Shown one piece after another: positions 26,110 through 34,292 of a DNA stretch of 36,047 bases. A model generated the notes under the pieces. It saw nothing but the letters and a program-made list of their open reading frames with translations, searched no databases and had not been told where the DNA came from. A program made the position numbers and the translations under genes. This stretch comes from JBDIBB01 sp039812685. GTDB taxonomy: Bacteria > Acidobacteriota > Vicinamibacteria > Vicinamibacterales > JAFNAJ01. Location: NCBI GenBank assembly GCA_039812685.1, contig JBDIBB010000032.1:1-36047 (forward strand), in the 5' to 3' direction. Positions within the stretch are counted from its first letter, which is position 1. The number at the start of each line of letters is the position of its first letter.

Positions 26110-27002
26110 TGGTGTCGATGACGGGATTCGCGGCCGTGGCCCGCGAGAACGAGGCCGCCACGGTGAGCGTGACGCTCCGCGCGGTGAACCACCGCTTTCT
26201 CGACCTGCAGATCCGCGTGCCGCAGGCCCTGCCCGCGCTCGAGGCGGTGGTGCGTGCGGCGGTGCAGCGACGGATCTCGCGCGGCCGCGTCGATGCCTCC
26301 CTCACCGTCCAGGCCAAGGCGCTGCCTGGCGTCGAGGTGATGCTCAACGAACCGGTCGTGGCGGCGCTGGCGACCGCCCTCGAAGGCGCGCGCGGGCGCG
26401 GATGGGTGGAGGGACGGCTCGGGCCGGGCGACCTGTTGCGCGTGCCGCAGGCCCTGGTCTTCCGCGATGCCGGCGATCCCGCGGCCGGCGCCGCGTTGTC
26501 ACCGGAACTCCAGGCGCTCGCCGAGGACGCGGTGGAGGCAGCCGTCGCGGAGCTGCAGGCGATGCGCGTGCGCGAGGGCGAGATGCTGCGGCGCGACCTC
26601 GACGCGCTGCGCGAGGGCCTGGCCGCGGCCATCGGCGAGATCGCCGCGAGCGCCGACGCGGGGCGCGCGGCGACCGAGGCGAGGCTGGCGCAGCGGATTC
26701 GCGACCTGCAGGTGGAGGCGGCTGTCGAGCCGGCCCTGATCGCCCAGGAAATCGTGCGGTTCGCGGGCCGTTCCGACATCAGCGAGGAAGTGGTACGCTT
26801 CCGCGCGCACCTCGAGCACTGGGCGAGACTGTCGGAAGGCCGCGAGCCGTGCGGCCGCAAACTCGACTTCCTGCTCCAGGAGATGAACCGGGAGATCAAC
26901 ACGATCGGCTCGAAGGCCGAAGGCGCCGGCGTGACCGAACTCGTCGTGCACGCCAAGGCCGAGCTCGAGCGCATGCGCGAACAGATCCAGAACGTGGAGT
27001 AG
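26106..27002 (+). CDS. yicC: YicC/YloC family endoribonuclease
   Basis: The 298-residue protein begins MMVSMTGFAAVARENEAATV, the family hallmark SMTGFA, and ends with the conserved block GRKLDFLLQEMNREINTIGS KAE. Between these are NHRFLDLQIRVP, RGRVDASLTVQ and ALIAQEIVRFAGRSDISEEV. E. coli YicC is a manganese-dependent endoribonuclease acting on structured RNA. Placement directly before gmk and rpoZ is common across bacteria and supports the assignment. The start overlaps the ABC exporter stop by ATGA; an AAGGAA site precedes it. Starting at the second ATG (26109) would lose only one residue. Confidence 0.93.
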   Translation: MMVSMTGFAAVARENEAATVSVTLRAVNHRFLDLQIRVPQALPALEAVVRAAVQRRISRGRVDASLTVQAKALPGVEVMLNEPVVAALATALEGARGRGWVEGRLGPGDLLRVPQALVFRDAGDPAAGAALSPELQALAEDAVEAAVAELQAMRVREGEMLRRDLDALREGLAAAIGEIAASADAGRAATEARLAQRIRDLQVEAAVEPALIAQEIVRFAGRSDISEEVVRFRAHLEHWARLSEGREPCGRKLDFLLQEMNREINTIGSKAEGAGVTELVVHAKAELERMREQIQNVE

Positions 27003-27050
27003 CGGCCTCCCGCCGGCCGTCCCACGTCTCAACCCCAGGCCGTGAGCCCC

Positions 27051-27707
27051 ATGCGCCAAGGACGCCTCTTCGTCGTGTCGGCCCCCTCGGGCACCGGGAA
27101 GACCACCGTCGTCGAACGCCTCCTGCACGAGGTCTCCGACCTCGTGATGTCGCGTTCCTACACGTCGCGCGCGCCGCGGCCGGGCGAGCACGACGGCGTG
27201 GACTATAATTTCGTGTCGCGCGCGGAGTTCGAGGCGCTCATCGCCGGCGACGAGTTCCTGGAGTGGGCCGACGTCTTCGGGAACTACTACGGCACGCGCC
27301 GGCGCGACACGCAGCGGCTGCTCGATTCAGGCCTCGACGTGGCGCTGGTGATCGACGTGCAGGGCGCCGTGCAGGTCCGGAACCGGTGCGCCGACGTGAT
27401 CTCGGTGTTCGTCCTGCCGCCGTCCTACGCCGCGCTGGAGCGGCGGTTGCGGGGACGCAGCAAGGACTCCGAGGAGGCCATCGCGCGCCGGCTGCTGGTG
27501 GCGCGACAGGAAGTGGACCGTTACGCCGAATACGACTACGTCGTCATCAACGACGACATCGGTCCCTGCGTGGACCGCCTGCGCGCCATCGTCCTCGCCG
27601 AGCGCTCGCGACGCCAGGGGATGGCCGTCGACGCCGAGGCGATCGTGGCGACCTTCGATTCGTCCACGCCGGGTCAGTCCGGACAGCGTCCCTGGAGTAC
27701 ATCGTGA
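27051..27707 (+). CDS. gmk: Guanylate kinase
   Basis: The 218-residue enzyme phosphorylates GMP to GDP with ATP. The P-loop is SAPSGTGKTT at residues 10-19. The GMP-binding part has SRSYTSRAPRPGEHDGVDYNF, FLEWADVFGNYYGT and VIDVQGAVQVR; the lid holds LRGRSKDSEEAIARRL. ATG 27051 gives the usual N-terminus (MRQGRLFVVSAPSG); GTG 27042 would add three residues. Neither has a strong ribosome site. It lies 48 bases after yicC, and its stop overlaps the rpoZ start by GTGA. Confidence 0.96.
   Translation: MRQGRLFVVSAPSGTGKTTVVERLLHEVSDLVMSRSYTSRAPRPGEHDGVDYNFVSRAEFEALIAGDEFLEWADVFGNYYGTRRRDTQRLLDSGLDVALVIDVQGAVQVRNRCADVISVFVLPPSYAALERRLRGRSKDSEEAIARRLLVARQEVDRYAEYDYVVINDDIGPCVDRLRAIVLAERSRRQGMAVDAEAIVATFDSSTPGQSGQRPWSTS
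27694..27697 (+). promoter_or_regulatory. Ribosome binding site fixing the rpoZ start
   Basis: GGAG lies inside the end of gmk, 6 bases before GTG 27704. Together with the GTGA overlap it identifies the start of a gene that is easily missed because its frame runs back through gmk. Confidence 0.6.
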
Positions 27708-27898
27708 TCGACCGCAGCAAGTTGCCCAATGCCTTCGAGTTCGTCACCGTCGCCGGCGCCCGTGCGAAGCAGCTGCTCCGCGGCTGCACGCCGCGCGTGG
27801 AGACGACCGAGACCCGGGAGACGCGGATCGCCCAGCGCGAGGTGATGGCGGGCGCGGTGGCGCCGGTGGCGCCGGCCGAGCCGACGCCGGCCGACTGA
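27704..27898 (+). CDS. rpoZ: DNA-directed RNA polymerase subunit omega
   Basis: The 64-residue product has the omega core: DRSKLPNAFEFVTVAGARAK, QLLRGCTPRVE, and the second conserved helix TRIAQREVMAGAV. Omega binds the beta-prime subunit and helps RNA polymerase assembly. At 64 residues it is shorter than E. coli omega (about 90) but within the range of other phyla; the missing part is the variable C-terminus. The GTG start overlaps the gmk stop as GTGA, so translation is coupled. gmk-rpoZ-coaBC order is widespread and supports the call. The tail ends in an Ala/Pro-rich stretch. Confidence 0.9.
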   Translation: MIDRSKLPNAFEFVTVAGARAKQLLRGCTPRVETTETRETRIAQREVMAGAVAPVAPAEPTPAD

Positions 27899-27911
27899 GC
27901 GGAAGGCGCCC

Positions 27912-29141
27912 GTGGCCCTCATCGCGCTCGGCGTGTCGGGCGGCATCAGCGCCTACAAGGCGGTCGAGGTGTGCCGTGGCCTGCAGCAGCACGGTCACGA
28001 CGTGGTCGCCATCCTGACGCACTCCGCGGCCCGTTTCGTGGGCCCGGTCACCTTCGAAGCCATCACGCGCCGCCGCGTCATCACCGACCAGTGGACGCCG
28101 GGCGCCAACGCCGACATCGAGCACATCAACATCGCCAGCGAGGCGGCGCTGCTGCTGGTGGCCCCGGCGACGGCACACCTGATCGCGCGCTTCGCGCACG
28201 GGCTCGCCGACGACTTCCTCACATCCGCCTACCTGGCGACGACCGCGCCCGTGCTGGTGGCGCCGGCCATGAACAGCCACATGCTGGCGCATCCGGCCAC
28301 GCAGGCCAACCTCGCGACGCTGCGCGCGCGGGGCGTGCACATCGTGGATCCGGGCGAGGGGTTCCTGGCCTGCGGGTGGACGGGAAAGGGACGGCTGGCC
28401 GAGCCGGGCGACATCGTCGCGGCGGCGATCGCGGTGCTGCGGCCACGGCCGACGCTCTCCGGACGCACGGTGCTGGTGAGCGCGGGACCCACCTGCGAGG
28501 ATCTGGACCCGGTGCGCTATCTCGGCAACCGGTCCAGCGGCCGCATGGGCATGGCGCTGGCCGTCGAGGCGGCCCGACGGGGTGCGCGCGTGGTGCTGGT
28601 GCTGGGACCGACCACGCTGACACCGCCCGCTGGCGTGGAGGTTGTACGCGTGCGTTCGGCCGCCGACATGCACCGCGCCATCTTCGCGCACGCGGAGGCG
28701 GCCGACGCGATCGTGATGGCCGCCGCCGTCGCCGACTACACGCCGGCGGGAGGGGCGGCGGGGCAGAAGATCGTCAAGCAGGAGGGCGACCTCACGCTGC
28801 GGCTGGCGCGGACGCGCGACATCCTCGCCGATCTCGGCGCCTGGCGGGGCGAGCGGCGTGCTCCGGTGCTGGCCGGCTTCGCCGCCGAGACCGAGGACGT
28901 GGTGGCGCGAGCGCGCGCGAAACTGGTCCGCAAACGGGTCGACCTGATCGTGGCCAACGACGTCTCGAGGGCCGATGCCGGCTTCGAGGTGGAGACCAAC
29001 GCCGCGACGCTTGTCACCGCCGGCGGAGACGAGGACGTGCCGCTCCAGGCGAAGTCGACCCTTGCCGCGCGCATCGTCGATCGCCTGGAGGCGCTGCTCG
29101 AGTGCAGGAAGGCCGACACGGCCGCCGCACCGCAAGGCTGA
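27912..29141 (+). CDS. coaBC: Bifunctional phosphopantothenoylcysteine decarboxylase / phosphopantothenate-cysteine ligase
   Basis: The 409-residue enzyme carries two steps of coenzyme A synthesis. The N-terminal flavin decarboxylase (CoaC, residues 1 to about 180) has GVSGGISAYKAVEVCRGLQQ, the active histidine in ADIEHINIASEA, PAMNSHM and ACGWTGKGRLAEP. The C-terminal ligase (CoaB) has SAGPTCEDLDPVRYLGNRSS GRMG, MAAAVADYTP, the lysine-bearing KIVKQEG, and VANDVSRADAGFEVETN. Length and domain order are normal. GTG 27912 is supported by GGAAGG five bases before it. It lies 13 bases after rpoZ. Confidence 0.96.
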   Translation: MALIALGVSGGISAYKAVEVCRGLQQHGHDVVAILTHSAARFVGPVTFEAITRRRVITDQWTPGANADIEHINIASEAALLLVAPATAHLIARFAHGLADDFLTSAYLATTAPVLVAPAMNSHMLAHPATQANLATLRARGVHIVDPGEGFLACGWTGKGRLAEPGDIVAAAIAVLRPRPTLSGRTVLVSAGPTCEDLDPVRYLGNRSSGRMGMALAVEAARRGARVVLVLGPTTLTPPAGVEVVRVRSAADMHRAIFAHAEAADAIVMAAAVADYTPAGGAAGQKIVKQEGDLTLRLARTRDILADLGAWRGERRAPVLAGFAAETEDVVARARAKLVRKRVDLIVANDVSRADAGFEVETNAATLVTAGGDEDVPLQAKSTLAARIVDRLEALLECRKADTAAAPQG

Positions 29142-29154
29142 GGCGCCAGGCCCG

Positions 29155-29982
29155 ATGTCCGCCCTTCGCGATCAGCTGCTCGAACACCTCCGGACCTTTG
29201 CCGAGTTCGGCGTGGCTGGCGTTTCGCGCGATCCCGCGTGGCGGGCGCGCGAGGACGCGGGCACCCGTCAGGAGCGTGACGGGCCCGACGGCGATGCGGA
29301 GGATCCGCGGGCCGCCGGCGACGTCGCCGCGGATGGCCTTCCCGATGGGGGACCGGCCGTCGCGGCCGCCGGCGCCCCAGGGCGGCCGGCGCGGGCCGTG
29401 ATGGCGCCGGCAGACGCCCTCGAGGCGCTGCGCCTCGAAATCGGCCCCGATTGCTCGCGCTGCAAGCTGTCCCGGCTGGGCCGGACGCAGGTGGTCTTCG
29501 GCGTCGGCAGCCCCACCGCCGACCTCATGTTCGTGGGCGAGGGGCCGGGCTTCGAGGAAGACCAGCAGGGCATTCCCTTCGTCGGACGCGCGGGCCAGTT
29601 GCTGACGAAGATGATCGAGGCGATCGACCTGCGGCGCGAGGACGTCTACATCGCGAACGTGGTGAAGTGCCGGCCGCCGGAGAACCGCAACCCCGAGCCC
29701 GACGAGATTGCGGCCTGCGGGCCGTTCCTGCTCCGGCAGATCGAGATCGTGAACCCACGCGTGATCGTGACGCTCGGCAAGTTCGCGGCGCAGACGCTGC
29801 TGCACAGCAACGCCCCGGTCTCGAAACTGCGTGGCCACGACTACCCGTTCCACGGGGCGGTGCTCGTCCCCACGTTCCACCCGGCGTTCCTGCTGCGCAG
29901 TCCGGCCTACAAGCGCGAGGCGTGGGAGGATCTGAAGCGCGTGCGCGCGCTGCTGTCGGCCGCCTCCGGCCGAACGCCCTGA
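29155..29982 (+). CDS. Type 4 uracil-DNA glycosylase (4Fe-4S)
   Basis: The 275-residue enzyme removes uracil from DNA. The four iron-sulfur cysteines are C100 and C103 (CSRCKL), C172 (VVKCRPPENRNP) and C188 (IAACGPF). Motif 1 is GEGPGFEEDQQGIPFVGRAG, and motif 3 is VPTFHPAFLLRSP. Residues about 25-85 are an Asp/Gly/Ala/Pro-rich linker between a short N-terminal helix (LRDQLLEHLRTFAEFGV) and the catalytic domain; this makes it longer than thermophile enzymes of about 200 residues. The N-terminal helix may bind a partner, as the family is linked to PCNA or polymerase in other organisms; that is inference. It sits between coaBC and priA. Confidence 0.93.
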   Translation: MSALRDQLLEHLRTFAEFGVAGVSRDPAWRAREDAGTRQERDGPDGDAEDPRAAGDVAADGLPDGGPAVAAAGAPGRPARAVMAPADALEALRLEIGPDCSRCKLSRLGRTQVVFGVGSPTADLMFVGEGPGFEEDQQGIPFVGRAGQLLTKMIEAIDLRREDVYIANVVKCRPPENRNPEPDEIAACGPFLLRQIEIVNPRVIVTLGKFAAQTLLHSNAPVSKLRGHDYPFHGAVLVPTFHPAFLLRSPAYKREAWEDLKRVRALLSAASGRTP

Positions 29983-30049
29983 TCTCGCGGCAGGCCATCG
30001 CCGGCGCCGGGTGCCCGCGCGCCGCATCGCCTTCCAACGGTTCCACCGC

Positions 30050-32506
30050 ATGCCCGTGTTCGTCTCCGTCGCCGTGCCGGTTCCGCGGCTGCCGGCGCTC
30101 ACCTACGGGTTGCCCGACGATGCCGTGGCTGGCGTCGGATCGCGCGTGCTGGTCCCGGTGGGGCCGCGGCTGCTCACGGGCTGCGTGCTCGAACGGCTCG
30201 ATCGCCTCGAGGGTCTCGACGCCGGCGAGGTGAAGCCGGTCGCGGAGGTCATCGACGAGACGCCGCTGCTGCCGGCCGATCTGGTCGCCCTGGCGCGGTG
30301 GGTGGCTGACTACTACCTGTGTGGCGTGGGCGAGGCCATCAGCGTGGCGATGCCGCCAGCTTCGTGGATCGAGAGCGAGCCGGCGTACCGTGCCACCGGC
30401 CTCACGACGCCGGCCGACGGCCTCGACGGCGCCCGAGCGGACGTCATGCGGCGCCTCGCGGGCGCGGAGGCCGTGCGGCGGTCCGTACTGGTGCCGCAGG
30501 TGGCGGCGGCAGGCGGCCGTTCTCCCGATGACGTGCGTCGTGCGATCCGCGCGCTGCTGCGAGACGGACGCATCGACGCCGTGCGCGAATTGCGCGGGCG
30601 CGCGTTCCGCTTCAAGACCACGCGCGCGGTCGTGGCGAGCATTGCCGGCCTGGCGGCCGCCGGCGACGGCGGGCTCACCGACCGGCAGCGCGCGGCGCTG
30701 CGGTGGCTGGCGGGCGAACCGCGAGGGGCCACGCTGGCGGATCTGGAGCACGACGGCATCTCGCGAGCCGTGCTGACCGGCCTGGCGCGCCGCGGCCTGG
30801 TGACCTTCGTCGACTGGCGCGTGGAGCGAGATCCGTTCGAAGGGGCGGCGGCGCTGCGCGACGAAGGACGTGAGGCGGCGAAGGCGCGCGTGGAACTCAC
30901 CGCGGAGCAGGCCGACGCGCTGGTGACGCTCGGCACGATGGCCGCCTCGCGCACGTTCGGCGTGGCGCTGCTGCACGGCGTCACCGGCAGCGGCAAGACG
31001 GAGGTCTACCGCCGGCTCGCCCGCCAGGTGTGCCAGTCGGGGCGCCGCGTCCTGATGCTCGTGCCGGAGATCGCCCTCACGCCCGCCGTCGCGGCGACCC
31101 TGCGGCACACCTTCGGCGATCGCGTCGCGATCCAGCACTCGGCCCTGTCCGACGGCGAGCGTCACGATCAATGGCACCGCATCCGCCGTGGCGAGGTGGA
31201 CGTCGTCGTCGGGACGCGGTCGGCCGTGTTCGCGCCGGTCGAGGACCTGGGCCTGGTCATCGTGGACGAGGAGCACGACACCTCCTACAAGCAGGAGGAC
31301 GCGCCGCGATACCACGGGCGCGACGTGGCGATCGTGCGCGCCCGGCGCGCCGGCGCGCTGGCGGTGCTCGGCTCGGCCACGCCGGCGCTCGAGTCGTTTC
31401 GCAACGCGCAGCGGGGTCGCTATCGGCTCGTCCCGATGCGCCGCCGCGTGGCGGATCGGCCACTGGCTGCGGTCACGCTCGTCAACATGCGCGACGAGTT
31501 CGCCGCGCAGGGCCCCGGCGTCGTGATCAGCCGCGCGCTGCGCGAAGGCATCGCCGCGCGCCTCGCACGTCGCGAGCAGGCCGTCGTCCTCCTGAACCGG
31601 CGAGGGTTCGCGTCGAGCATCTTCTGCCGCACCTGCGGCAGCTCGCTCGACTGCCCGAACTGCAGCGTGTCGCTCACCTTCCACCGGCGCGCGAGCCGGC
31701 TGCGATGCCACTACTGCGACCACGCGGCCGACGTGCCGCGCGCCTGTCCGATGTGCGGCGGCGAGATGCTGGAGTACCAGGGCATTGGCACCGAGCGCGT
31801 CGAGGCCGAGCTGCGTGAGGGATTCCCCGGGGTGCGCGTGGCGCGCGTGGATCGTGACACCGTGCGACGCCGGGGCGAGGTGACACGCGTGCTCGAGCGC
31901 TTCGCGCGCCGCGAGATCGACGTGCTGGTGGGCACGCAGATGATCGCCAAGGGCCACGACTTCCCGACCGTCACGCTCGTCGGCGTGATCTCGGCTGACG
32001 TGGGCCTCGGGCTGGCCGACTTCCGCGCCGGCGAGCGCACGTTCCAGCTGCTCACCCAGGTGGCCGGCCGCGCCGGGCGCGGCGAGGTGGCCGGCGAGGC
32101 GATCGTGCAGACGCTGTGCCCCGAGCACTACAGCATCGGCCTGGCCACGACGCAGGACTACGAGGCGTTCTTCGAGCGCGAGATGGCGATGCGCGAGGCG
32201 ATGCGCTACCCGCCGGCCGAGGCGCTGGTGAACGTCGTCGTTCGCGATGCGGACCTGCCGCGCGCACTCACCGGCGCGCGGCGGATCGCGGCCGAGGTGC
32301 GGCGTCTGGGGGAGGCGCGGGGCGTGCGCGTGGCGGGGCCGGCGCCGGCGCCGCTGAGCCGGCTGCGCGGCGAGTCGCGGGCGCAGTTCTTCGCCAAGGG
32401 GGCCGATCGCAACGCCCTGCGCGCGGCGGTGCGCGATGCCGTCGCCGCGCACCCCGACCTGCGGCGACAGATCACGGTGGACGTCGATCCGCAGTCGGTG
32501 CTGTAG
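30050..32506 (+). CDS. priA: Primosomal protein N' (replication restart helicase PriA)
   Basis: The 818-residue 3'-5' DNA helicase reloads the replisome at abandoned forks. The N-terminal DNA-binding domain (PVFVSVAVPVPRLPALTYGL, later VADYYLCGVGEAI) is followed by Walker A GVTGSGKTEVY near residue 310, LVPEIALTP, Walker B DEEH near 405, and SATPALES. Eight zinc-binding cysteines occur in four CxxC pairs (CRTCGSSLDCPNC, CHYCDHAADVPRACPMC) around residues 525-570. GTQMIAKGHDFP and QVAGRAGRGE complete the helicase core. ATG 30050 gives the normal N-terminus; an upstream GTG at 30011 adds 13 residues. It closes the long plus-strand run that starts at galE. Confidence 0.96.
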   Translation: MPVFVSVAVPVPRLPALTYGLPDDAVAGVGSRVLVPVGPRLLTGCVLERLDRLEGLDAGEVKPVAEVIDETPLLPADLVALARWVADYYLCGVGEAISVAMPPASWIESEPAYRATGLTTPADGLDGARADVMRRLAGAEAVRRSVLVPQVAAAGGRSPDDVRRAIRALLRDGRIDAVRELRGRAFRFKTTRAVVASIAGLAAAGDGGLTDRQRAALRWLAGEPRGATLADLEHDGISRAVLTGLARRGLVTFVDWRVERDPFEGAAALRDEGREAAKARVELTAEQADALVTLGTMAASRTFGVALLHGVTGSGKTEVYRRLARQVCQSGRRVLMLVPEIALTPAVAATLRHTFGDRVAIQHSALSDGERHDQWHRIRRGEVDVVVGTRSAVFAPVEDLGLVIVDEEHDTSYKQEDAPRYHGRDVAIVRARRAGALAVLGSATPALESFRNAQRGRYRLVPMRRRVADRPLAAVTLVNMRDEFAAQGPGVVISRALREGIAARLARREQAVVLLNRRGFASSIFCRTCGSSLDCPNCSVSLTFHRRASRLRCHYCDHAADVPRACPMCGGEMLEYQGIGTERVEAELREGFPGVRVARVDRDTVRRRGEVTRVLERFARREIDVLVGTQMIAKGHDFPTVTLVGVISADVGLGLADFRAGERTFQLLTQVAGRAGRGEVAGEAIVQTLCPEHYSIGLATTQDYEAFFEREMAMREAMRYPPAEALVNVVVRDADLPRALTGARRIAAEVRRLGEARGVRVAGPAPAPLSRLRGESRAQFFAKGADRNALRAAVRDAVAAHPDLRRQITVDVDPQSVL

Positions 32507-32541
32507 GGGCCTGGGCCCTGGGGCGTGGACCTCGAGGCCTC
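32506..32541. repeat. GC-rich intergenic repeat behind priA
   Basis: Directly after the priA stop, GGGGCCTGGGCCCTGGGGC (32506-32524) contains inverted copies of the GGCCCCA/GGCCCA units seen between trxA and trxB, followed by the palindrome CGAGGCCTCG (32532-32541), which joins the two arms found there. This suggests one family of short dispersed intergenic element. The remaining bases up to 32701, between convergent priA and the protease gene, show nothing recognisable. Confidence 0.5.
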
Positions 32542-32701
32542 GCGTCCCACTTCGCTGAACTCGCTGGCGTCCCAGCACGCGCACGGCGACGCGGGGTGCC
32601 TGGAGTTCCTCACGTCTCGCATGCTCCGCGGCACGGCCTCGATCCCCGCCCTCGAAAGGTGCGGCAGGGGACTCACGGACACAAGCCGCCAGGCGCGGGG
32701 C

Positions 32702-33721
32702 CTACCTGGGTCTCACCAGTTCGTAGGGCTGGATCGGCGTCGGCGTGAAGCACGCGACGAAGATGAGCAGCGTGATGGCGGCGACGATGAGGCGGCCGCG
32801 CCCCATCGGCACGTCCTCGTCCCACGTGGGCGGGTGCCGCCAGCCGAAGAGCCGCAGCATCACCACCAGCAGCAGCGCCCACACGATCCACGAGTAGGTC
32901 ATCAGCGCGAGGCCGCCGATCGCCACGAGCGCGCCGATGGTGATCTGGCCCGAGCGGCGGCCGAACACCGCGTAGGCGATGTGGCCGCCGTCGAGCTGGC
33001 CCACCGGCATCAGGTTCATCGCCGTCACCAGCAGGCCGAACCAGGCCGCCATCGCCATCGGGTGCAGGTTCACCGAGTAGCCGTCGGGGATCGTTCCGAA
33101 CAGCAGGTGCGTGATCCCCTGGAAGAGCAGCGGCTCGCCGAGCTCGAGCCCGACGAAGTCGGCCGGCAGCTTCACCACGCGCGAGAGTTGCAGCCCGAGG
33201 GTCATCGCCGGCACCGCGACGAGGAAGCCGGCGATGGGGCCGGCGGCGGCCATGTCGAAGAGGATCGGCTTGGTGGTGATGGCGCCGCGGATGCGGATGA
33301 ACGCCCCGAGGGTGCCCGCCAGCCCCACGGGGGGCGGCAGCGGCAGGAAGTACGGCATCGACGCCGGCACGCGATAGAGCCGGCAGGCCAGGTAGTGGCC
33401 CATCTCGTGCGCCAGCAGGATCGACATCAGGGGCACGGAGTACCAGAGCCCGCCCACCCACAACTGCCACGGCGAGACGAAGAGCAGTTGCCGCGGGACG
33501 AAATCGATGAGGAAGCCCTCGTAGTGGATCCGTCCCATCACGGTGGTGGTGCCGAAGGTGATGAGCAACAGCAGCACGTGCAGCCAGACCCGGTCGCGCA
33601 CCGGCGGCGGCGCCGGCGGCTCATGACCTCGCCACAGATCACCGGCGGCGTGAGGCGGCAGGGCCCAGGGCTGCGGAGACTGAAGGTCGTCCCGGTCCGG
33701 CGGGGGGGATGACTGGCTCAC
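32702..33721 (-). CDS. Site-2 protease family (M50) membrane metalloprotease
   Basis: The 339-residue integral membrane protein has the zinc-binding HEMGH at residues 105-109 inside a hydrophobic helix, and the third-ligand motif NLMPVGQLDGGH with D244. About seven membrane segments are visible, with a Pro-rich cytoplasmic N-terminus (residues 1-42). The family cuts membrane-spanning substrates such as anti-sigma factors. No PDZ domain is present, unlike RseP, so it is of the compact type found in many soil bacteria. GTG 33721 has GGGAG 7 bases upstream. No anti-sigma gene is adjacent, so the substrate is unknown. Confidence 0.93.
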   Translation of the reverse strand: MSQSSPPPDRDDLQSPQPWALPPHAAGDLWRGHEPPAPPPVRDRVWLHVLLLLITFGTTTVMGRIHYEGFLIDFVPRQLLFVSPWQLWVGGLWYSVPLMSILLAHEMGHYLACRLYRVPASMPYFLPLPPPVGLAGTLGAFIRIRGAITTKPILFDMAAAGPIAGFLVAVPAMTLGLQLSRVVKLPADFVGLELGEPLLFQGITHLLFGTIPDGYSVNLHPMAMAAWFGLLVTAMNLMPVGQLDGGHIAYAVFGRRSGQITIGALVAIGGLALMTYSWIVWALLLVVMLRLFGWRHPPTWDEDVPMGRGRLIVAAITLLIFVACFTPTPIQPYELVRPR

Positions 33722-33888
33722 GGGCGGCTCCCGACGGCGATCGTGAGGCCCGAAGGCCGGTGGCGGTTGCGCATGGGTCGAGCTTTCACGTCCATCGAGA
33801 CGACCGCCGGCCGGAGGCAGGCGAAGCAGGCCACGAGGCTGGCGCGGCGCTGCCCGGCGCGTGCGCGCGGGTCACGGGCGCAGCCCCG

Positions 33889-34161
33889 CTAGCCCTCGAG
33901 GTTCTGCAGATCCTTGCCGGGCTTGAAGCGGATGGTACGGCCCGGCGGGATGCGTACTTCGGTTCCGGTGCGCGGGTTGCGTCCGATGCCGCGCTTCCGG
34001 GGCTTCACCTGGAACACGCCGAAGCCGCGCAGTTCGATCCGCTCGCCCCGCTGCATCGAGTCGCGCATGGCGTTGAAGACCGCGTCGACGGCGATCTCGG
34101 CCTTCACCTTGGTGATGTCGGCGGTCCTGGCCACCTCGTTCACGATGTCGACCTTGATCAT
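33889..34161 (-). CDS. HU/IHF family nucleoid protein
   Basis: The 90-residue protein has the length and fold of HU: IKVDIVNEVARTADITKVKA, then MQRGERIELRGFGVFQVKPR, then the DNA-binding arm RNPRTGTEVRIPPGRTIRFK with the intercalating proline in IPPGR, and PGKDLQNL. It dimerises and bends DNA. HU and IHF cannot be separated from one subunit. ATG 34161 is chosen because it gives the family N-terminus; a longer frame to 34218 would run through the promoter. It is read from a good sigma70-like promoter divergent from der. Confidence 0.95.
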   Translation of the reverse strand: MIKVDIVNEVARTADITKVKAEIAVDAVFNAMRDSMQRGERIELRGFGVFQVKPRKRGIGRNPRTGTEVRIPPGRTIRFKPGKDLQNLEG

Positions 34162-34188
34162 CGGCGCGCGGGCTCCATCCCCGTAAGC

Positions 34189-34218
34189 AGCATAGGTACA
34201 AGCATTTAGCCGTGTCAA
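34189..34218 (-). promoter_or_regulatory. Sigma70-like promoter for HU gene
   Basis: On the minus strand, consensus TTGACA (34218-34213), an 18-base AT-richer spacer, and TATGCT (34194-34189, four of six matches). Transcription would start near 34182, about 21 bases before the HU ATG. This is the best promoter in the window. Confidence 0.75.
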
Positions 34219-34247
34219 GAGACAGGGGCGACGCCTTCCGGCATAAT
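34219..34247 (+). promoter_or_regulatory. Sigma70-like promoter for der
   Basis: GAGACA (34219-34224, four of six matches to TTGACA), 17 bases, then CATAAT (34242-34247, five of six). Transcription would start near 34254, about 39 bases before the der ATG. The -35 hexamer directly abuts the -35 of the divergent HU promoter. Confidence 0.65.
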
Positions 34248-34292
34248 CAGGTTCACACGCAGCCGGGCGCGACGCGCCCGCGGCGCTCAGAG

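Noticed and set aside
29525..32584. Open frame of about 1019 codons on the minus strand, opposite priA
   Set aside because: It is antisense to a clear priA gene. At this GC content, long stop-free antisense frames are expected, and its product is Arg/His/Gln/Ala-rich with no domain.
33722..33888. Small minus-strand frame (25 codons) ending on the start of the membrane protease
   Set aside because: It overlaps the protease start by GTGA, but it has no ribosome site and no distinctive sequence, so it is not supported as a gene.
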